Counted from the first letter of the stretch, positions 18,264 through 27,487 are shown. The stretch: 64,000 nucleotides of DNA from JBBSDP01 sp038240605 (GCA_038240605.1 JBBSDP010000001.1:1-64000), one strand, 5' to 3'. Translations and numbers: made by a program. Notes: generated by a model from the letters alone, not told the origin.

Positions 18264-19529
18264 TCAGCCGATCGCCATCTCCGCGCCGTCGGACGTTTCC
18301 GCCATCCACCAGAGGATGGCCAGCGGGGCAAGGCGTCCGATCAGCATGAGGGCGGAAAGCAGGTAGAGCGGCGAGCCGACCATCGTCAGCGTGTCGTGGG
18401 AGAGGCCGACATTGCTGGCGGCGCTGACGATGACGAACAGTTGCCGGTCGCTGGGCAACTCCTGGTCGAGCGTCGCGAGCCCCAGCAGGAACGTTCCGAC
18501 GATGACTGCGTAAAGCGCCGTCCATGCGAGGGCGATGCCGAACGATCGATCCACCGGCTTGCCCACGAGGATGTCGCGGCCGCCGCAAAACAGCCGGGCG
18601 ATCGTCGTCCCCTTCAGCCCCCCCGCCGTTCCGCCCGGACTGGCGCCGATCACCATCAGGCCGACCAACACCCACTGCGCCGCCCGCGGCAGGTTGCCGA
18701 TCATCTCGAAGTGCATCCCGGCGGTGCGGGTATTCAATGATTCGACGGAACTGCTCGCCAGGGTCTGCTGCCACGCCGGCCAGGACGACTTGCCCATCGC
18801 CGCCCCCTGGGTCAGCAGCAGCAGCAGGAAACCGACCAGATAAATGATCGCTGAGATCATCAGGACGGCTCGCGTATGAAAGCAGAGAGATCGCTTTGCA
18901 AATATGCGGTCGAACAGTTCCATGAGGACGGGCAATCCCAGCCCGCCGGCGACCGAGAGCATGAGCAGGAAATGGGTCCGCGGGTCGGCGGTTGTACCGA
19001 CATGGCCCGTGGCCAGGCCGCAATTTCCGTAAGCGGCAACCGATTGGAAGACCGAGTCGAACAGACCTCGGTCAGGACTGATCATCCCCGCCGTCCCGAT
19101 CAGGATCGCCATCAGCAGGGAGAAGATCGCCGCCGTGATAACTTGCCCGCTGCTATAGGGGAGCTGCAGGATGCGGACGATGGCCAGTCCGCCCACGATC
19201 GTCGTGAACAGGACTCCGCCAACCATCAGCACCAGAACCGTCGCGCGACCGCGATATGAATCGGGTCGAAACTCGTCGATGCCAACCGCCTGTTGAAACC
19301 CGGTAAGCGTTGCCGCGTTGACGGCCAGGAAGGTGGAACGGTCATAATTCAGCTCTTCCCCCTCCATCATCGTTTCCGGATGACGGAGTTGGCCGTAGCC
19401 GAACGAGATTAACACGAGGTACGCGAGCAGCAGCCCGCCGATGAGCTTGTGGTCAAAGGAACGAGAGGCCACGGGGATGCTCGTGTACGAAAGAAACTCG
19501 CGGGATTGCTGATCGGCGGTGGAAGGCAC
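18264..19529 (-). CDS. TrkH/KtrB-family potassium transporter subunit
   Basis: 421 residues, polytopic inner-membrane protein. Four pore loops of the superfamily of K+ transporters are recognisable: TLTGFQ, AYGNCGLAT, SLNTRTAGMH and SNVGLSHD, each carrying or replacing the filter glycine. ASPGGTAGGLKGTTIA matches the conserved gating-loop region of TrkH/KtrB. It would take up K+ (or Na+-coupled K+) together with a cytosolic TrkA/KtrA RCK subunit, which is not encoded nearby. The start is the GTG at 19529, giving a cytoplasmic N-terminus of about 30 residues. Whether it is KtrB-like or TrkH-like is not settled; at 421 residues it is nearer KtrB. Confidence 0.85.
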   Translation of the reverse strand: MPSTADQQSREFLSYTSIPVASRSFDHKLIGGLLLAYLVLISFGYGQLRHPETMMEGEELNYDRSTFLAVNAATLTGFQQAVGIDEFRPDSYRGRATVLVLMVGGVLFTTIVGGLAIVRILQLPYSSGQVITAAIFSLLMAILIGTAGMISPDRGLFDSVFQSVAAYGNCGLATGHVGTTADPRTHFLLMLSVAGGLGLPVLMELFDRIFAKRSLCFHTRAVLMISAIIYLVGFLLLLLTQGAAMGKSSWPAWQQTLASSSVESLNTRTAGMHFEMIGNLPRAAQWVLVGLMVIGASPGGTAGGLKGTTIARLFCGGRDILVGKPVDRSFGIALAWTALYAVIVGTFLLGLATLDQELPSDRQLFVIVSAASNVGLSHDTLTMVGSPLYLLSALMLIGRLAPLAILWWMAETSDGAEMAIG

Positions 19530-19621
19530 GGCGTGTCTCGCGGGAACGCACGTTACAGAGTCGCTGGCGCAAGTGCGGGATCAATTTCCGCACACTCGCG
19601 CGCACCTGCGTGCGGCAGCAT

Positions 19622-20011
19622 TTATCCCTTGTAAACCGTCTCCGGCTCGAACACCTTCCTGCCGATGACCTTCCAGCCGCCGTCCGGCTGATGCTCGCGG
19701 TAGAAGCAGCTGTAATACCCGTCATGGCAGGCGGCCCCGACCTGCTCGACGCGCACGAGGAGAACGTCGCGGTCGCAGTCGGTACGGATGGATTTCACGT
19801 GCTGGACGTGCCCGCTGCTTTCCCCTTTTAGCCAAAGGCGGTTACGGCCGCGGCTGAAGAAATGGGTGGTGCCGGTCGCCAGCGTCTTGCTGATCGCTTC
19901 GCGGTTCATCCACGCCATCATCAGCACTTCCCCCGAGCGCTCGTCCTGAACGATCGCCGGGATGAGCCCGGCGGCGTCGAACTTCAGATTCTCAAATTGC
20001 GCATCGTCCAT
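19622..20011 (-). CDS. hisI: Phosphoribosyl-AMP cyclohydrolase
   Basis: 129 residues, cytoplasmic; third step of histidine synthesis, opening the adenine ring of PR-AMP. The signature WLKGESSGHVQHVKSI and the metal-binding TDCDRDVLLVRVEQVGAACH stretch followed by the Cys in YYSCFY are intact; the three Asp residues of DCDRD bind Mg and the Cys residues Zn. The length matches the stand-alone HisI form without a fused HisE domain. No other his gene is adjacent, and the gene stands alone between the K+ transporter and a divergent secreted protein. Start ATG at 20011. Confidence 0.95.
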   Translation of the reverse strand: MDDAQFENLKFDAAGLIPAIVQDERSGEVLMMAWMNREAISKTLATGTTHFFSRGRNRLWLKGESSGHVQHVKSIRTDCDRDVLLVRVEQVGAACHDGYYSCFYREHQPDGGWKVIGRKVFEPETVYKG

Positions 20012-20202
20012 AGCACATTTCTCGGATGAGCGTGGAAATTTGTCAACTCGATACGGTACAGGCTGAAGTCATGGCAACCTTAGCAAGAGCATGCATTGTG
20101 CCGAAAATCGGCCTGTGGTACCTATCGAGTTCGCCAGATACAGCGCCCGCTGGTTTTCGCAACGCAGGCGTTCGGCGTTCCGGGGCATGCAGGAGGAGTC
20201 TC

Positions 20203-22395
20203 ATGAATAGCGTTTCGGCGCGCGCGGTCTTTCGTTCTCGTCCTCGTCCTGATTGCCGTACTCGCCCGGTGCTGGAGCCGATGGAAAGCCGCAGGCTCCT
20301 CTCGGTGACGGTTGCCGCGGCCATCAACCCCCAGGCGCTGTCGGTCAACGCGACGCGCACGATCGACCTCTTCCCCAACTTCACGGACCCCACCGCCGAC
20401 AACGTGGCGACGCTGACGACCGACCAGGGGACGTTCCAGATGCAGTTGTTCAACCAGCAAACGCCGCGCACGGTGGCGAACTTCGTGCAACTGGCGGACA
20501 GCGGCGAGTACAACGGCACGATCGTGCATCGCTCGCTTGCCGGCTTCGTGGTGCAATTGGGCGGCTACACGCCCGCCTTCACGCACATTCCAGTGAACGG
20601 CCCGGTGATCAACGAGCCGGGGATCTCCAACACGATCGGCACGGTCGCGATGGCCAAGCTCGGCGGCAAGGCCAGCAGCGCGACAAGCGAGTTCTTCGTC
20701 AACACGGGAGACAACTCCGCCAACCTCGACACCCAGAATGTCGGCTTCACGGTCTTCGGCCAGGTGATCAATGGCGGCATAGCCGTCGTGAACCAGATCA
20801 ACAACCTGCCGACGACGACTGTTCAGGGCTTTTCCAACGTTCCAGTCAAGACGACCCCGCCTTCGATCCCCAGCGCCCTCGTGAACGTGCAAAGCGTGTC
20901 GGTCGCCCCGCAGTTCACCTTCGCGGTCGCGAACACCAACCCGGGCGCCGTCACGGCGCAGTTGAACGGCGAGCAGCTCGTGCTCACCAGCGGCGCGCAG
21001 GCCGGCACGGCGAACATAACGGTCACCGCGACCGATACGAACGGACATGCGGAGGCGCAGACGTTCGCCGTCACGGTCGGCACGCTCGACGTGCCGATCG
21101 GCGCGGGGCACGCAACGCAAACGGTGAAGTTCACCGCGGCGGGCGGCGGGGGCGCCAGCGTCGGCCTCAAGGGAGGCGGCGCCGCGACGCTGACGTTCTC
21201 CGGCTCCAACCTCGCCGCGACCACCAGGGGTTTGATAACGACCGTCACCGGCTCAGGGATCCAGATCGCCAATATCGCGACGACCGATACCGGCGGCGGC
21301 ACCACGCTCACCATGACGGGCAACGCCGAAATCGATGGCTTCTCGGCCGACGCCGGGCTGAAGCAGATCAGCGGTACGGCCGCCACGCTCATCGGCAACA
21401 TGACGATCAACGGCACGGTGGGGAAGCTCGCGCTCAAATCGGCCAGCCATGGCAAGATCGCATTGGGAGGCAGCACCGCCACCCTCGCCACTACTGCGAT
21501 CACACTTGGGACGGTGCAGGACGAGGACCTCGTCAGCGATGCGCCGTTAAAGTCGATTTCCGTCGGTTCGTGGACCGGAACCACTTCAGTCGTTCCGCTC
21601 GTGAACGCGCCGGCGCTGGCGTCGCTCACCGCCAAGGGGGATTTCACGGCCAGCCTCGACCTGGGCTTCCAGGGCAGTTCCGGCGCGTTGCAGGGTGATC
21701 TGGGCACCGCGAAGGTCGGCGGAACCCTGGGGGCCGGCAGATGGCGCGTGCTCGGCAATACCAAGTCCATCACCGCTGGATCGATTCCCGCCGGCTGGAG
21801 CGGACAGATCAGCGGCAACCTGAGCGCGCTCACGGTCAGCCGTGCCTTCAACGGCAACCTGAACGCCAACACAGTCGGGGTCATGAAGGTTGGCGGCGCG
21901 GTGAGCGGTTCGACGATCAACCTGGCCCAGGCTTTCGGGAGCGGTGACGCCGCGCTGAAGTCACTCACCATCAACGGCGCCGCGACGGGACTAACGCTCA
22001 TCGCCAATGCCAACCTGGGCGCGATCACCGTCGGCTCGCTCAGCGCGAGCACGATCTTCGCTGGCGTTAACACCGGCACCGCGCTTCCGACGCTCGCCGC
22101 CAACTTCGCCAATACCGCATCGCTGGCATCGCTGACGGTACGCAGCCGTGGCGCATCCACGTTCGTCGACAGCAACGTGGCCGCCCACAACCTCGGCAGG
22201 TTGAGCCTCGGCTCGATTCAGACCGCAAATGGCGGCACGTCCATCGGCGTAGCCGGAGACTCCATCGCGTCAATCACCGCCACTGACACCGCCGCCCACA
22301 AGATCAAGCTCGCCGGCCTCACCCCGAGCAACGTCACGGCCAATGTGGCGGCGCTCGGATTCGGACTGGGAGATTTCAAGGTCATCGTGGTTTAA
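20203..22395 (+). CDS. Secreted cyclophilin-type peptidyl-prolyl isomerase fused to a long beta-repeat region
   Basis: 730 residues from the ATG at 20203, which has AGGAGGAG 5 nt upstream (20190-20197); an upstream extension of the frame has no such support. The N-terminus carries RPVLEPMESRRLLS, the LEPRxLLS-like tag found on exported planctomycete proteins. Residues about 65-210 are cyclophilin-like (TDQGTFQMQLFNQQTPRTVANFV, IVHRSLAGFVVQLGGY, SEFFVNTGD, FTVFGQV). The canonical catalytic Arg falls in VHRSL (where many have FHRV), so activity is plausible but unproven. A cadherin/Ig-like segment follows (LTSGAQAGTANITVTATD). From about 310 to the end there are many Gly/Ala/Thr-rich repeats (ITAGSIP, LTINGAA, ITVGSL), probably a beta-solenoid. 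A surface or outer-membrane location is inferred. Confidence 0.82.
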   Translation: MNSVSARAVFRSRPRPDCRTRPVLEPMESRRLLSVTVAAAINPQALSVNATRTIDLFPNFTDPTADNVATLTTDQGTFQMQLFNQQTPRTVANFVQLADSGEYNGTIVHRSLAGFVVQLGGYTPAFTHIPVNGPVINEPGISNTIGTVAMAKLGGKASSATSEFFVNTGDNSANLDTQNVGFTVFGQVINGGIAVVNQINNLPTTTVQGFSNVPVKTTPPSIPSALVNVQSVSVAPQFTFAVANTNPGAVTAQLNGEQLVLTSGAQAGTANITVTATDTNGHAEAQTFAVTVGTLDVPIGAGHATQTVKFTAAGGGGASVGLKGGGAATLTFSGSNLAATTRGLITTVTGSGIQIANIATTDTGGGTTLTMTGNAEIDGFSADAGLKQISGTAATLIGNMTINGTVGKLALKSASHGKIALGGSTATLATTAITLGTVQDEDLVSDAPLKSISVGSWTGTTSVVPLVNAPALASLTAKGDFTASLDLGFQGSSGALQGDLGTAKVGGTLGAGRWRVLGNTKSITAGSIPAGWSGQISGNLSALTVSRAFNGNLNANTVGVMKVGGAVSGSTINLAQAFGSGDAALKSLTINGAATGLTLIANANLGAITVGSLSASTIFAGVNTGTALPTLAANFANTASLASLTVRSRGASTFVDSNVAAHNLGRLSLGSIQTANGGTSIGVAGDSIASITATDTAAHKIKLAGLTPSNVTANVAALGFGLGDFKVIVV

Positions 22396-22432
22396 GAGCG
22401 ATTTGTAACGTGAGAGCGGCTGACCGATCCCC

Positions 22433-22438
22433 TATAAT
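22433..22438 (+). promoter_or_regulatory. -10 box of recQ, probable leaderless start
   Basis: TATAAT, a consensus -10 hexamer, ends 7 nt before the GTG at 22446. Transcription starting about 7 nt downstream would begin at the start codon itself. Confidence 0.55.
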
Positions 22439-22445
22439 CCGCCGC

Positions 22446-24368
22446 GTGAGCGATCTTCGCGGGCAGCTGCAAGAGTTCTTCGGCCTCGACGAGTTTCGTC
22501 CCTCGCAGCGCGAGGTGATCGAGGATGTTCTGCGCAGCAAGGACGTCCTGTGCGTCATGCCCACCGGGGCGGGAAAGAGCCTTTGCTATCAATTTCCGGC
22601 GGCGGTCCAGAAGGGGCTGACGATCGTCGTCTCGCCGCTCATCTCACTCATGGAGGACCAGGTCCAGCAACTGCGCGACGAAGGCATCCCGGCCGTTTTT
22701 CTCAACAGTTCGCTCAGCCCGTCGCTCCGGCGCGAGGTGATGCAGGAGCTGCGCGAGGGATTTGACGGGATGCTCTACGTGGCGCCGGAGCGATTCACCG
22801 CGCCCGACTTTCAGGACATGTTCTCGATCCTAGAGCCCCGGCTCTTCGCGGTGGACGAGGCCCACTGCGTCAGCCAATGGGGGCATGATTTCCGCCCGGA
22901 ATATCTGAAGCTGGGAGAGGTGCGAAAACGCTGGGGCTCGCCCCCCTGCATCGCCCTGACCGCGACCGCCACGGAAGACGTCCGGCTCGACATCATCCGG
23001 CTCCTGGGGCTGAGCGATCCGACGGTGGTCGTGACCGGCTTCGACCGTCCCAACCTCAGCTACCAGTGCCGGCGCATTGCTAGGGCAGCCGACAAGGACG
23101 CGGAACTGGTGGATCTGCTGCGCGTCGAGCCGGGCAGCGCGATCGTTTACTGCGCCACCCGCAAGGCAGTGGATGCGGTGACGTCTTTGCTGGCCGGGAG
23201 CCTGCGGGACCGGCCGGTGTTCGCCTACCACGCCGGCATGGACCCGGCGGCGCGGACGACGAACCTGGAGCGGTTCATGCAGACGCCGCGCGCGGTGGCG
23301 GTCGCGACCAACGCGTTCGGCATGGGGATCAACAAGCCGGACGTGCGCCTCGTGGCGCACTATCAGATTCCCGGCACGGTCGAGGCCTACTACCAGGAGG
23401 CGGGCCGTGCAGGTCGCGACGGACAGCCCGCCCGCTGCCTGCTCCTCTTCAGCTACCAGGACCGCTACACGCAGCAATTCTTCATCGACAAGATCGGCGA
23501 GGATGGCGGCGCCGATCCACGGACGATCGAACGGCTCAGGCAGGCCGCGGCCACGAAGCTCGACCTCGTGGTTCGCTACGCGCAAACGCACCGTTGCCGT
23601 CGCCAGATGATCCTGGATTATTTTGGCGACGAGATGGAGGTGCGCGACTGCCGTTGCGACGTCTGCCGCAATGGCCAGGACCTGGCCTCGGAGGCCGGTG
23701 ACGCCGCCCCGGTCGTTTTGCCCGATGAGTTGATCACGCTCGTGCGCCAATTGCTTTCGGCCGTTGCACGCCTACATGGGAAGTTTGGCGTCGGGGTCGT
23801 TGCGGAGGTGCTTACCGGATCGGTCAGCCAGCGCTCGCAGCGCTGGGGGTTCGAGCAGCTTTCGGTCTTCGGGTTGCTGCGGGCGCAGCCGGCCAAGCGC
23901 GTGATCGCGATGCTGCATCGTCTCATCGAGTCGGGCCTCGCCCGCCAGCGCGACCCGGAGGGGATGAAGTTCCGCCCGGTCCTGGAGATCACTCCGATCG
24001 GCGTTGCCGTGATGAAGGGCCAGCAGCTTCCGCCGGTCAGCCTGGTCGATCTGCTGCCGCGCACCGCCTCCGCGCCTAGCGGACGACGGATCGTCCCGCT
24101 TGGCGGCCGCGACGATCCGGCATCTGCCGCCGCCGCCGAGGTGATGACCCTGGAAGTAACGGTTCGCTTTGAACGTCTGCGTGCCGTACGCGCTCAGATC
24201 GCCCGCGAGCGGCAGCTCCCCGCCTATTGCATCTGCCACGACACCACGCTCAAACAGATCGCCGACCATGCCCCGTCCGATGCCCGCGCGCTCGAGCAGG
24301 TCAAGGGGATGGGACCCTTCAAGGTGAAGATGTACGGCGACGCCTTCCTGGCGGCGGTGCGGGGATAG
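22446..24368 (+). CDS. recQ: RecQ-family ATP-dependent DNA helicase
   Basis: 640 residues from the GTG at 22446; the frame runs 12 codons further up, but the consensus -10 box lies there. Helicase motifs in order: MPTGAGKSLCYQ (Walker A), SPLISLMEDQV, VDEAHCVSQWGHDFRPEY (DEAH box plus aromatic loop), ALTATAT, AYHAGMD, TNAFGMGINKPDV, and AGRAGRDG (motif VI). The RecQ zinc-binding domain is present (CRRQMILDYFGD, then CRCDVC). A winged-helix region and a C-terminal HRDC domain (LKQIADHAPSDARALEQVKG) complete the RecQ plan. It unwinds 3'-to-5' at forks and in recombination repair. Confidence 0.95.
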   Translation: MSDLRGQLQEFFGLDEFRPSQREVIEDVLRSKDVLCVMPTGAGKSLCYQFPAAVQKGLTIVVSPLISLMEDQVQQLRDEGIPAVFLNSSLSPSLRREVMQELREGFDGMLYVAPERFTAPDFQDMFSILEPRLFAVDEAHCVSQWGHDFRPEYLKLGEVRKRWGSPPCIALTATATEDVRLDIIRLLGLSDPTVVVTGFDRPNLSYQCRRIARAADKDAELVDLLRVEPGSAIVYCATRKAVDAVTSLLAGSLRDRPVFAYHAGMDPAARTTNLERFMQTPRAVAVATNAFGMGINKPDVRLVAHYQIPGTVEAYYQEAGRAGRDGQPARCLLLFSYQDRYTQQFFIDKIGEDGGADPRTIERLRQAAATKLDLVVRYAQTHRCRRQMILDYFGDEMEVRDCRCDVCRNGQDLASEAGDAAPVVLPDELITLVRQLLSAVARLHGKFGVGVVAEVLTGSVSQRSQRWGFEQLSVFGLLRAQPAKRVIAMLHRLIESGLARQRDPEGMKFRPVLEITPIGVAVMKGQQLPPVSLVDLLPRTASAPSGRRIVPLGGRDDPASAAAAEVMTLEVTVRFERLRAVRAQIARERQLPAYCICHDTTLKQIADHAPSDARALEQVKGMGPFKVKMYGDAFLAAVRG

Positions 24369-24405
24369 CGCGCACGACGGATCGGGCGCGCGCGTCCAGC
24401 CGCGC

Positions 24406-26682
24406 TCATTGTTCCGGTCTCGCGGGCAAAGAAGCTGGCGGCGCCAACTCGTGAATCGTGTTGTACACCTCTTGCTGCATCGGCGTGCCGTCCTCAGCCA
24501 GCACGTTGTATTGGATCTGCATCGTCATGACCGGCTCGATCCTGGGTATTTCCAGAAATGCGCTCTTGTGATCTTCGGAGAGGTGGACGGACTTGATGTC
24601 GACCGTGTCGTGCCCTTCTCGGTCGGGCTTCATCACCGACCATTCGTGGGAGCCATAAGCGCTGGTCCAGCGATAGTTCCACTGCGAAATGCCCCATGAT
24701 TCCACGTCCGTCGCCGTCTTCGGATCAAGGGGCCCGGTAAAGGAGAGTCGGATTCCGTTGCGAAAATTGTGGATCTCTCGCGGGAGATAAGTGGTCTTCC
24801 CGGTAAATCGAACGCGCTGAAACGCGCCGGTGCGGAGGCCGGTGGTCTGCCATCCTTTCAGGCCGCAGACGTAGAGTTGTCCGTCCTTCGGATTGAAGCG
24901 GGCGCGCATGATGCCGGACTGGAACTTGAGAGGGAAACAATAGGTGGCCCCTTGCAGCCTGCCGCTCACGGTTTCCGGCATCACCAGGTACAGGGACGAC
25001 TGGCCATAGGAGGTGAGAAGTAACGCGCCATGCAGCGGTCCCCATCGGTCACTGGTGACCCAGGCCTGTCCGCCGCTGGAATTGTCGATGGAATGCGGAA
25101 TCCAGATCGGATAGCCCGGATCGTTCGGCGTCGGTCCGTGCGCCATCGGTGTATAGCCAAGGAACTGCCCCGGCTTCACGAAATCGAGGCGCGAGGCCGG
25201 CACCCAACCTCCCTCGTTGTCGGACACGCTGATGATGCCGTCCGGGGAGATTGCCATCCCGTTGCAACTGCGGAGGCCAGGCGCGACGACCTCGATCTTC
25301 GATCCATCCCTGGACACTTTCAGGAGCGTCCCGCCCTGGCTCGTCGGATTGGCGCCCTGGGCGTAATAGAAATTGCCTTCCGCATCCGTCTCAAGACACG
25401 TGCTGTAATGGGGCTGACGCGCGGATGCCTTGCCGCCATTGTTGAAGTTTTCGTAGAAGTCGGCTTCCCCGTCGCCATCCAGGTCGTGCAGGCGCGTGAT
25501 CTGGTCGCGGCCAAGCACGTACACGACATCGTCGACGATCTTGAGTCCGAGGGGCTGAAATAATCCGGTCGCGAAACGCCTCCATTTGAGCTTGTCCAGC
25601 GTTGCGTCGCAGCCCGAGATGATCCATACATCGCCGCTGACCGAACAAATCGCGGCGTCGCCGTTGGAGAAGAAATCGAAGCCTGAAAACCGCAGGTAGG
25701 ATTTCCAGGGGTTGTCATCGGGCGCGGTAAGCGTGTCGACGACATAGGGGCCGCTCGCCTTGGAAAGATCGCCATGCGCGAGCAGTGATGGACGCCACCG
25801 CGATGGTCCGCCACGCGTCAACGCGGCCAGATCCCTGGGAAGAGGCGATGCGTTCGCCAGCGCGACAAATCGCGCCAGCGCCGTTTTCCCGCCGGTCCAG
25901 ACAAGCACCTTCGCGCGCACCGTATGCTCGTGCGGAGGAAATAGAAGCCGCACCTGGCCGTCCTTGACGAACTGAAGTTTGCAGTCCGGCGAATTCCCGA
26001 TCACGGCGGCGGCGGCCAGGCCGGCGGCGCGTTCCAGTACCACCCTTGTCCGATCGCCTTCCAATCGACCCGTGCTCCCGGGCAGATCGCAGACGACGAC
26101 CGTCAGCGGGTTGCCCGATGGGCCGACCTCGATGGTCCGGGCAAACGTATGCTGATCGTCGCTGGTTTCGAGGTCGAAGGAATCGAGGATCGACGATCCG
26201 GCCACCGAGTAGGACAGGACCACTTCATCACCGTGCAAATAGAGGCCCTGATAATGACCTCGCTGTACGGGAAGCGGCCCGAATTGATCAGGCCGGGGAT
26301 CCGAGAAATCCTGGTTGGTTGACCAGCCGGGCAATCGCGGGCACCCAAACTCGATGACGCCGGCGGGGTCGGGATGCGTTGCCACGTCGCGGCCGGGAGG
26401 GATCTTGATGAATCCCCCCGTCCACGCCCCGCTGACGCGCAGCAGTTCCGTGTCGAAACAGACAGCGGCCTGGTGATTCGCCGCAAGCCGAATCGAAATT
26501 CCCTTATCGGTCCAGTTCAACGTCGGTTTCGACCAGACCATGCTCGAGCTGAAAAATGGTCCGTGATCCTCGTGTTGCCAGGGGGTGGCATCCTCGACCG
26601 CGGCCAATCGCGCGCTGAGCGCGGCAAGCAGGAGCGACGCCATAAGAGCGCGCGCGCCCGGGATTTGAAGTCGATGTTTCAT
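24406..26682 (-). CDS. Secreted DUF6797-type protein with beta-propeller, paralogue A
   Basis: 758 residues from the ATG at 26682, which opens a signal peptide (RALMASLLLAALSARLAA); the frame can start up to 69 bp earlier (ATG 26751). After WQHEDHGPFFSSS the N-terminal part matches DUF6797 (KGISIRLAANHQAAVCFDTELLRVSGAWTGGF), a domain of large secreted planctomycete/verrucomicrobial proteins. From about 340 it resembles six-bladed glucose/sorbosone-dehydrogenase-like propellers (SGDVWIISG, RFATGLFQPLGLKIVDDVVYVLGRDQ) with a Ca-site-like DLDGDGEADF. It ends with a beta domain. It lacks the CXXCH haem motif that some relatives add. A close paralogue lies at 60087-62978. Substrate and cofactor unknown; a periplasmic sugar-oxidation role is a guess. 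Confidence 0.78.
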   Translation of the reverse strand: MKHRLQIPGARALMASLLLAALSARLAAVEDATPWQHEDHGPFFSSSMVWSKPTLNWTDKGISIRLAANHQAAVCFDTELLRVSGAWTGGFIKIPPGRDVATHPDPAGVIEFGCPRLPGWSTNQDFSDPRPDQFGPLPVQRGHYQGLYLHGDEVVLSYSVAGSSILDSFDLETSDDQHTFARTIEVGPSGNPLTVVVCDLPGSTGRLEGDRTRVVLERAAGLAAAAVIGNSPDCKLQFVKDGQVRLLFPPHEHTVRAKVLVWTGGKTALARFVALANASPLPRDLAALTRGGPSRWRPSLLAHGDLSKASGPYVVDTLTAPDDNPWKSYLRFSGFDFFSNGDAAICSVSGDVWIISGCDATLDKLKWRRFATGLFQPLGLKIVDDVVYVLGRDQITRLHDLDGDGEADFYENFNNGGKASARQPHYSTCLETDAEGNFYYAQGANPTSQGGTLLKVSRDGSKIEVVAPGLRSCNGMAISPDGIISVSDNEGGWVPASRLDFVKPGQFLGYTPMAHGPTPNDPGYPIWIPHSIDNSSGGQAWVTSDRWGPLHGALLLTSYGQSSLYLVMPETVSGRLQGATYCFPLKFQSGIMRARFNPKDGQLYVCGLKGWQTTGLRTGAFQRVRFTGKTTYLPREIHNFRNGIRLSFTGPLDPKTATDVESWGISQWNYRWTSAYGSHEWSVMKPDREGHDTVDIKSVHLSEDHKSAFLEIPRIEPVMTMQIQYNVLAEDGTPMQQEVYNTIHELAPPASLPARPEQ

Positions 26683-26748
26683 TTCACCCCGGCAATCCCG
26701 CTCGACCTGAATTGCCGTCGCCTGATTTTCGCGCTCGTTGGTGAGCAT

Positions 26749-26754
26749 CATACT
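26749..26754 (+). promoter_or_regulatory. -10-like box 5 nt before the truncated ribokinase start
   Basis: CATACT ends 5 nt before the ATG at 26760, the same spacing class as the boxes before recQ, purL and mqnE. It may be a chance match in front of a damaged gene. Confidence 0.3.
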
Positions 26755-26759
26755 CTTCC

Positions 26760-27347
26760 ATGGATCGAACCGTTATGGTTGACTGCGGAATTCGAGGTGC
26801 TTCCGCGGTCGTCCTCCAACTGGAGGTTTCGATCGCGACCGTCTCTCACACGATCGCGGTCTGCCAGCGGCTGGGGGTTTTCACGATCCTCGATCCCGCG
26901 CCGATCCCACCCAAAGGCCTTCCCCGCGCGCTGTACGGCGTGGATGTGTTCACGCCCAATCACCACGAGGCCGAACAACTGCTCGGCTTCGATCCCGATC
27001 AACAATCCCAGACCCGCAAGATGATGGATGCCAAGCAAATCGCCAGCCGGCTGCTGTCGCGCGGTTGTGCGGCGGCCGTGATCAAAATGGGTGCTCGCGG
27101 CGCGATGCTAGTGGGCCGCGACGGCGTCATCCGCACCGTCCGCGGCTTCAAGGTGAAAGTGGTCGACACAACCGCCGCCGGCGATGCGTTCACCGCGGCC
27201 CTGGCCATCGCTCACGCGGAAGGTTTGGAGTTGCCCGAAGCGGTCCGGTTCGCCAACGCCGCCGGCGCCGTCGCTTGCCAATCGTTCGGCGCCCAGCCTG
27301 CGCTGCCCACCCGCGAAGCGGTGATTAAGCTCGTGGATTCGGTCTAA
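26760..27347 (+). CDS. N-terminally truncated ribokinase (PfkB family)
   Basis: 195 residues, whereas ribokinases have about 300. It begins at the point equivalent to the middle of RbsK (VVLQLEVSIATVSHTIAVCQRLGVFTILDPAP) and keeps the C-terminal half: TPNHHEAEQLLG, VIKMGARGAMLV and the PfkB signature DTTAAGDAFTAALA with the catalytic Asp. The first ~110 residues are missing, including the GGKGANQA-type substrate-binding strand and the lid. I looked for them upstream in the other frames and saw nothing, since that DNA is the start of the divergent DUF6797 gene. It is therefore probably an inactive remnant, although the reading frame itself is clean. Other ribose genes in the window are also remnants (56933-57688). 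Confidence 0.75.
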   Translation: MDRTVMVDCGIRGASAVVLQLEVSIATVSHTIAVCQRLGVFTILDPAPIPPKGLPRALYGVDVFTPNHHEAEQLLGFDPDQQSQTRKMMDAKQIASRLLSRGCAAAVIKMGARGAMLVGRDGVIRTVRGFKVKVVDTTAAGDAFTAALAIAHAEGLELPEAVRFANAAGAVACQSFGAQPALPTREAVIKLVDSV

Positions 27348-27358
27348 TCGCGTGGCGC

Positions 27359-27406
27359 GGGCGCCTCGCCCTTCATCTTGAGGAATCCTTCGCGGGCGAG
27401 GCGCCC
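27359..27406. repeat. REP-like inverted repeat GGGCGCCTCGCCC
   Basis: Perfect 13-bp arms at 27359-27371 and 27394-27406, flanked by GTGGCGC and GTGCTACG. It belongs to the same family as 4085-4103, 51488-51540 and 57696-57722. It lies in the 140-bp gap between the ribokinase remnant and the GT39 gene. Confidence 0.85.
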
Positions 27407-27487
27407 GTGCTACGAGGAATTTCCCGGACACCGAAACTGCTGTTCGTCCTCGACTTTCGTCTGGCCTGCCCGTAATTTCCCGCGAGC

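Noticed and set aside
20823..22190. A long open frame antisense to the cyclophilin-type gene (and a 481-codon frame on the plus strand at 20253-21698)
   Set aside because: Low-complexity translations without domains, overlapping the repeat region of a gene with a ribosome site and an export tag.
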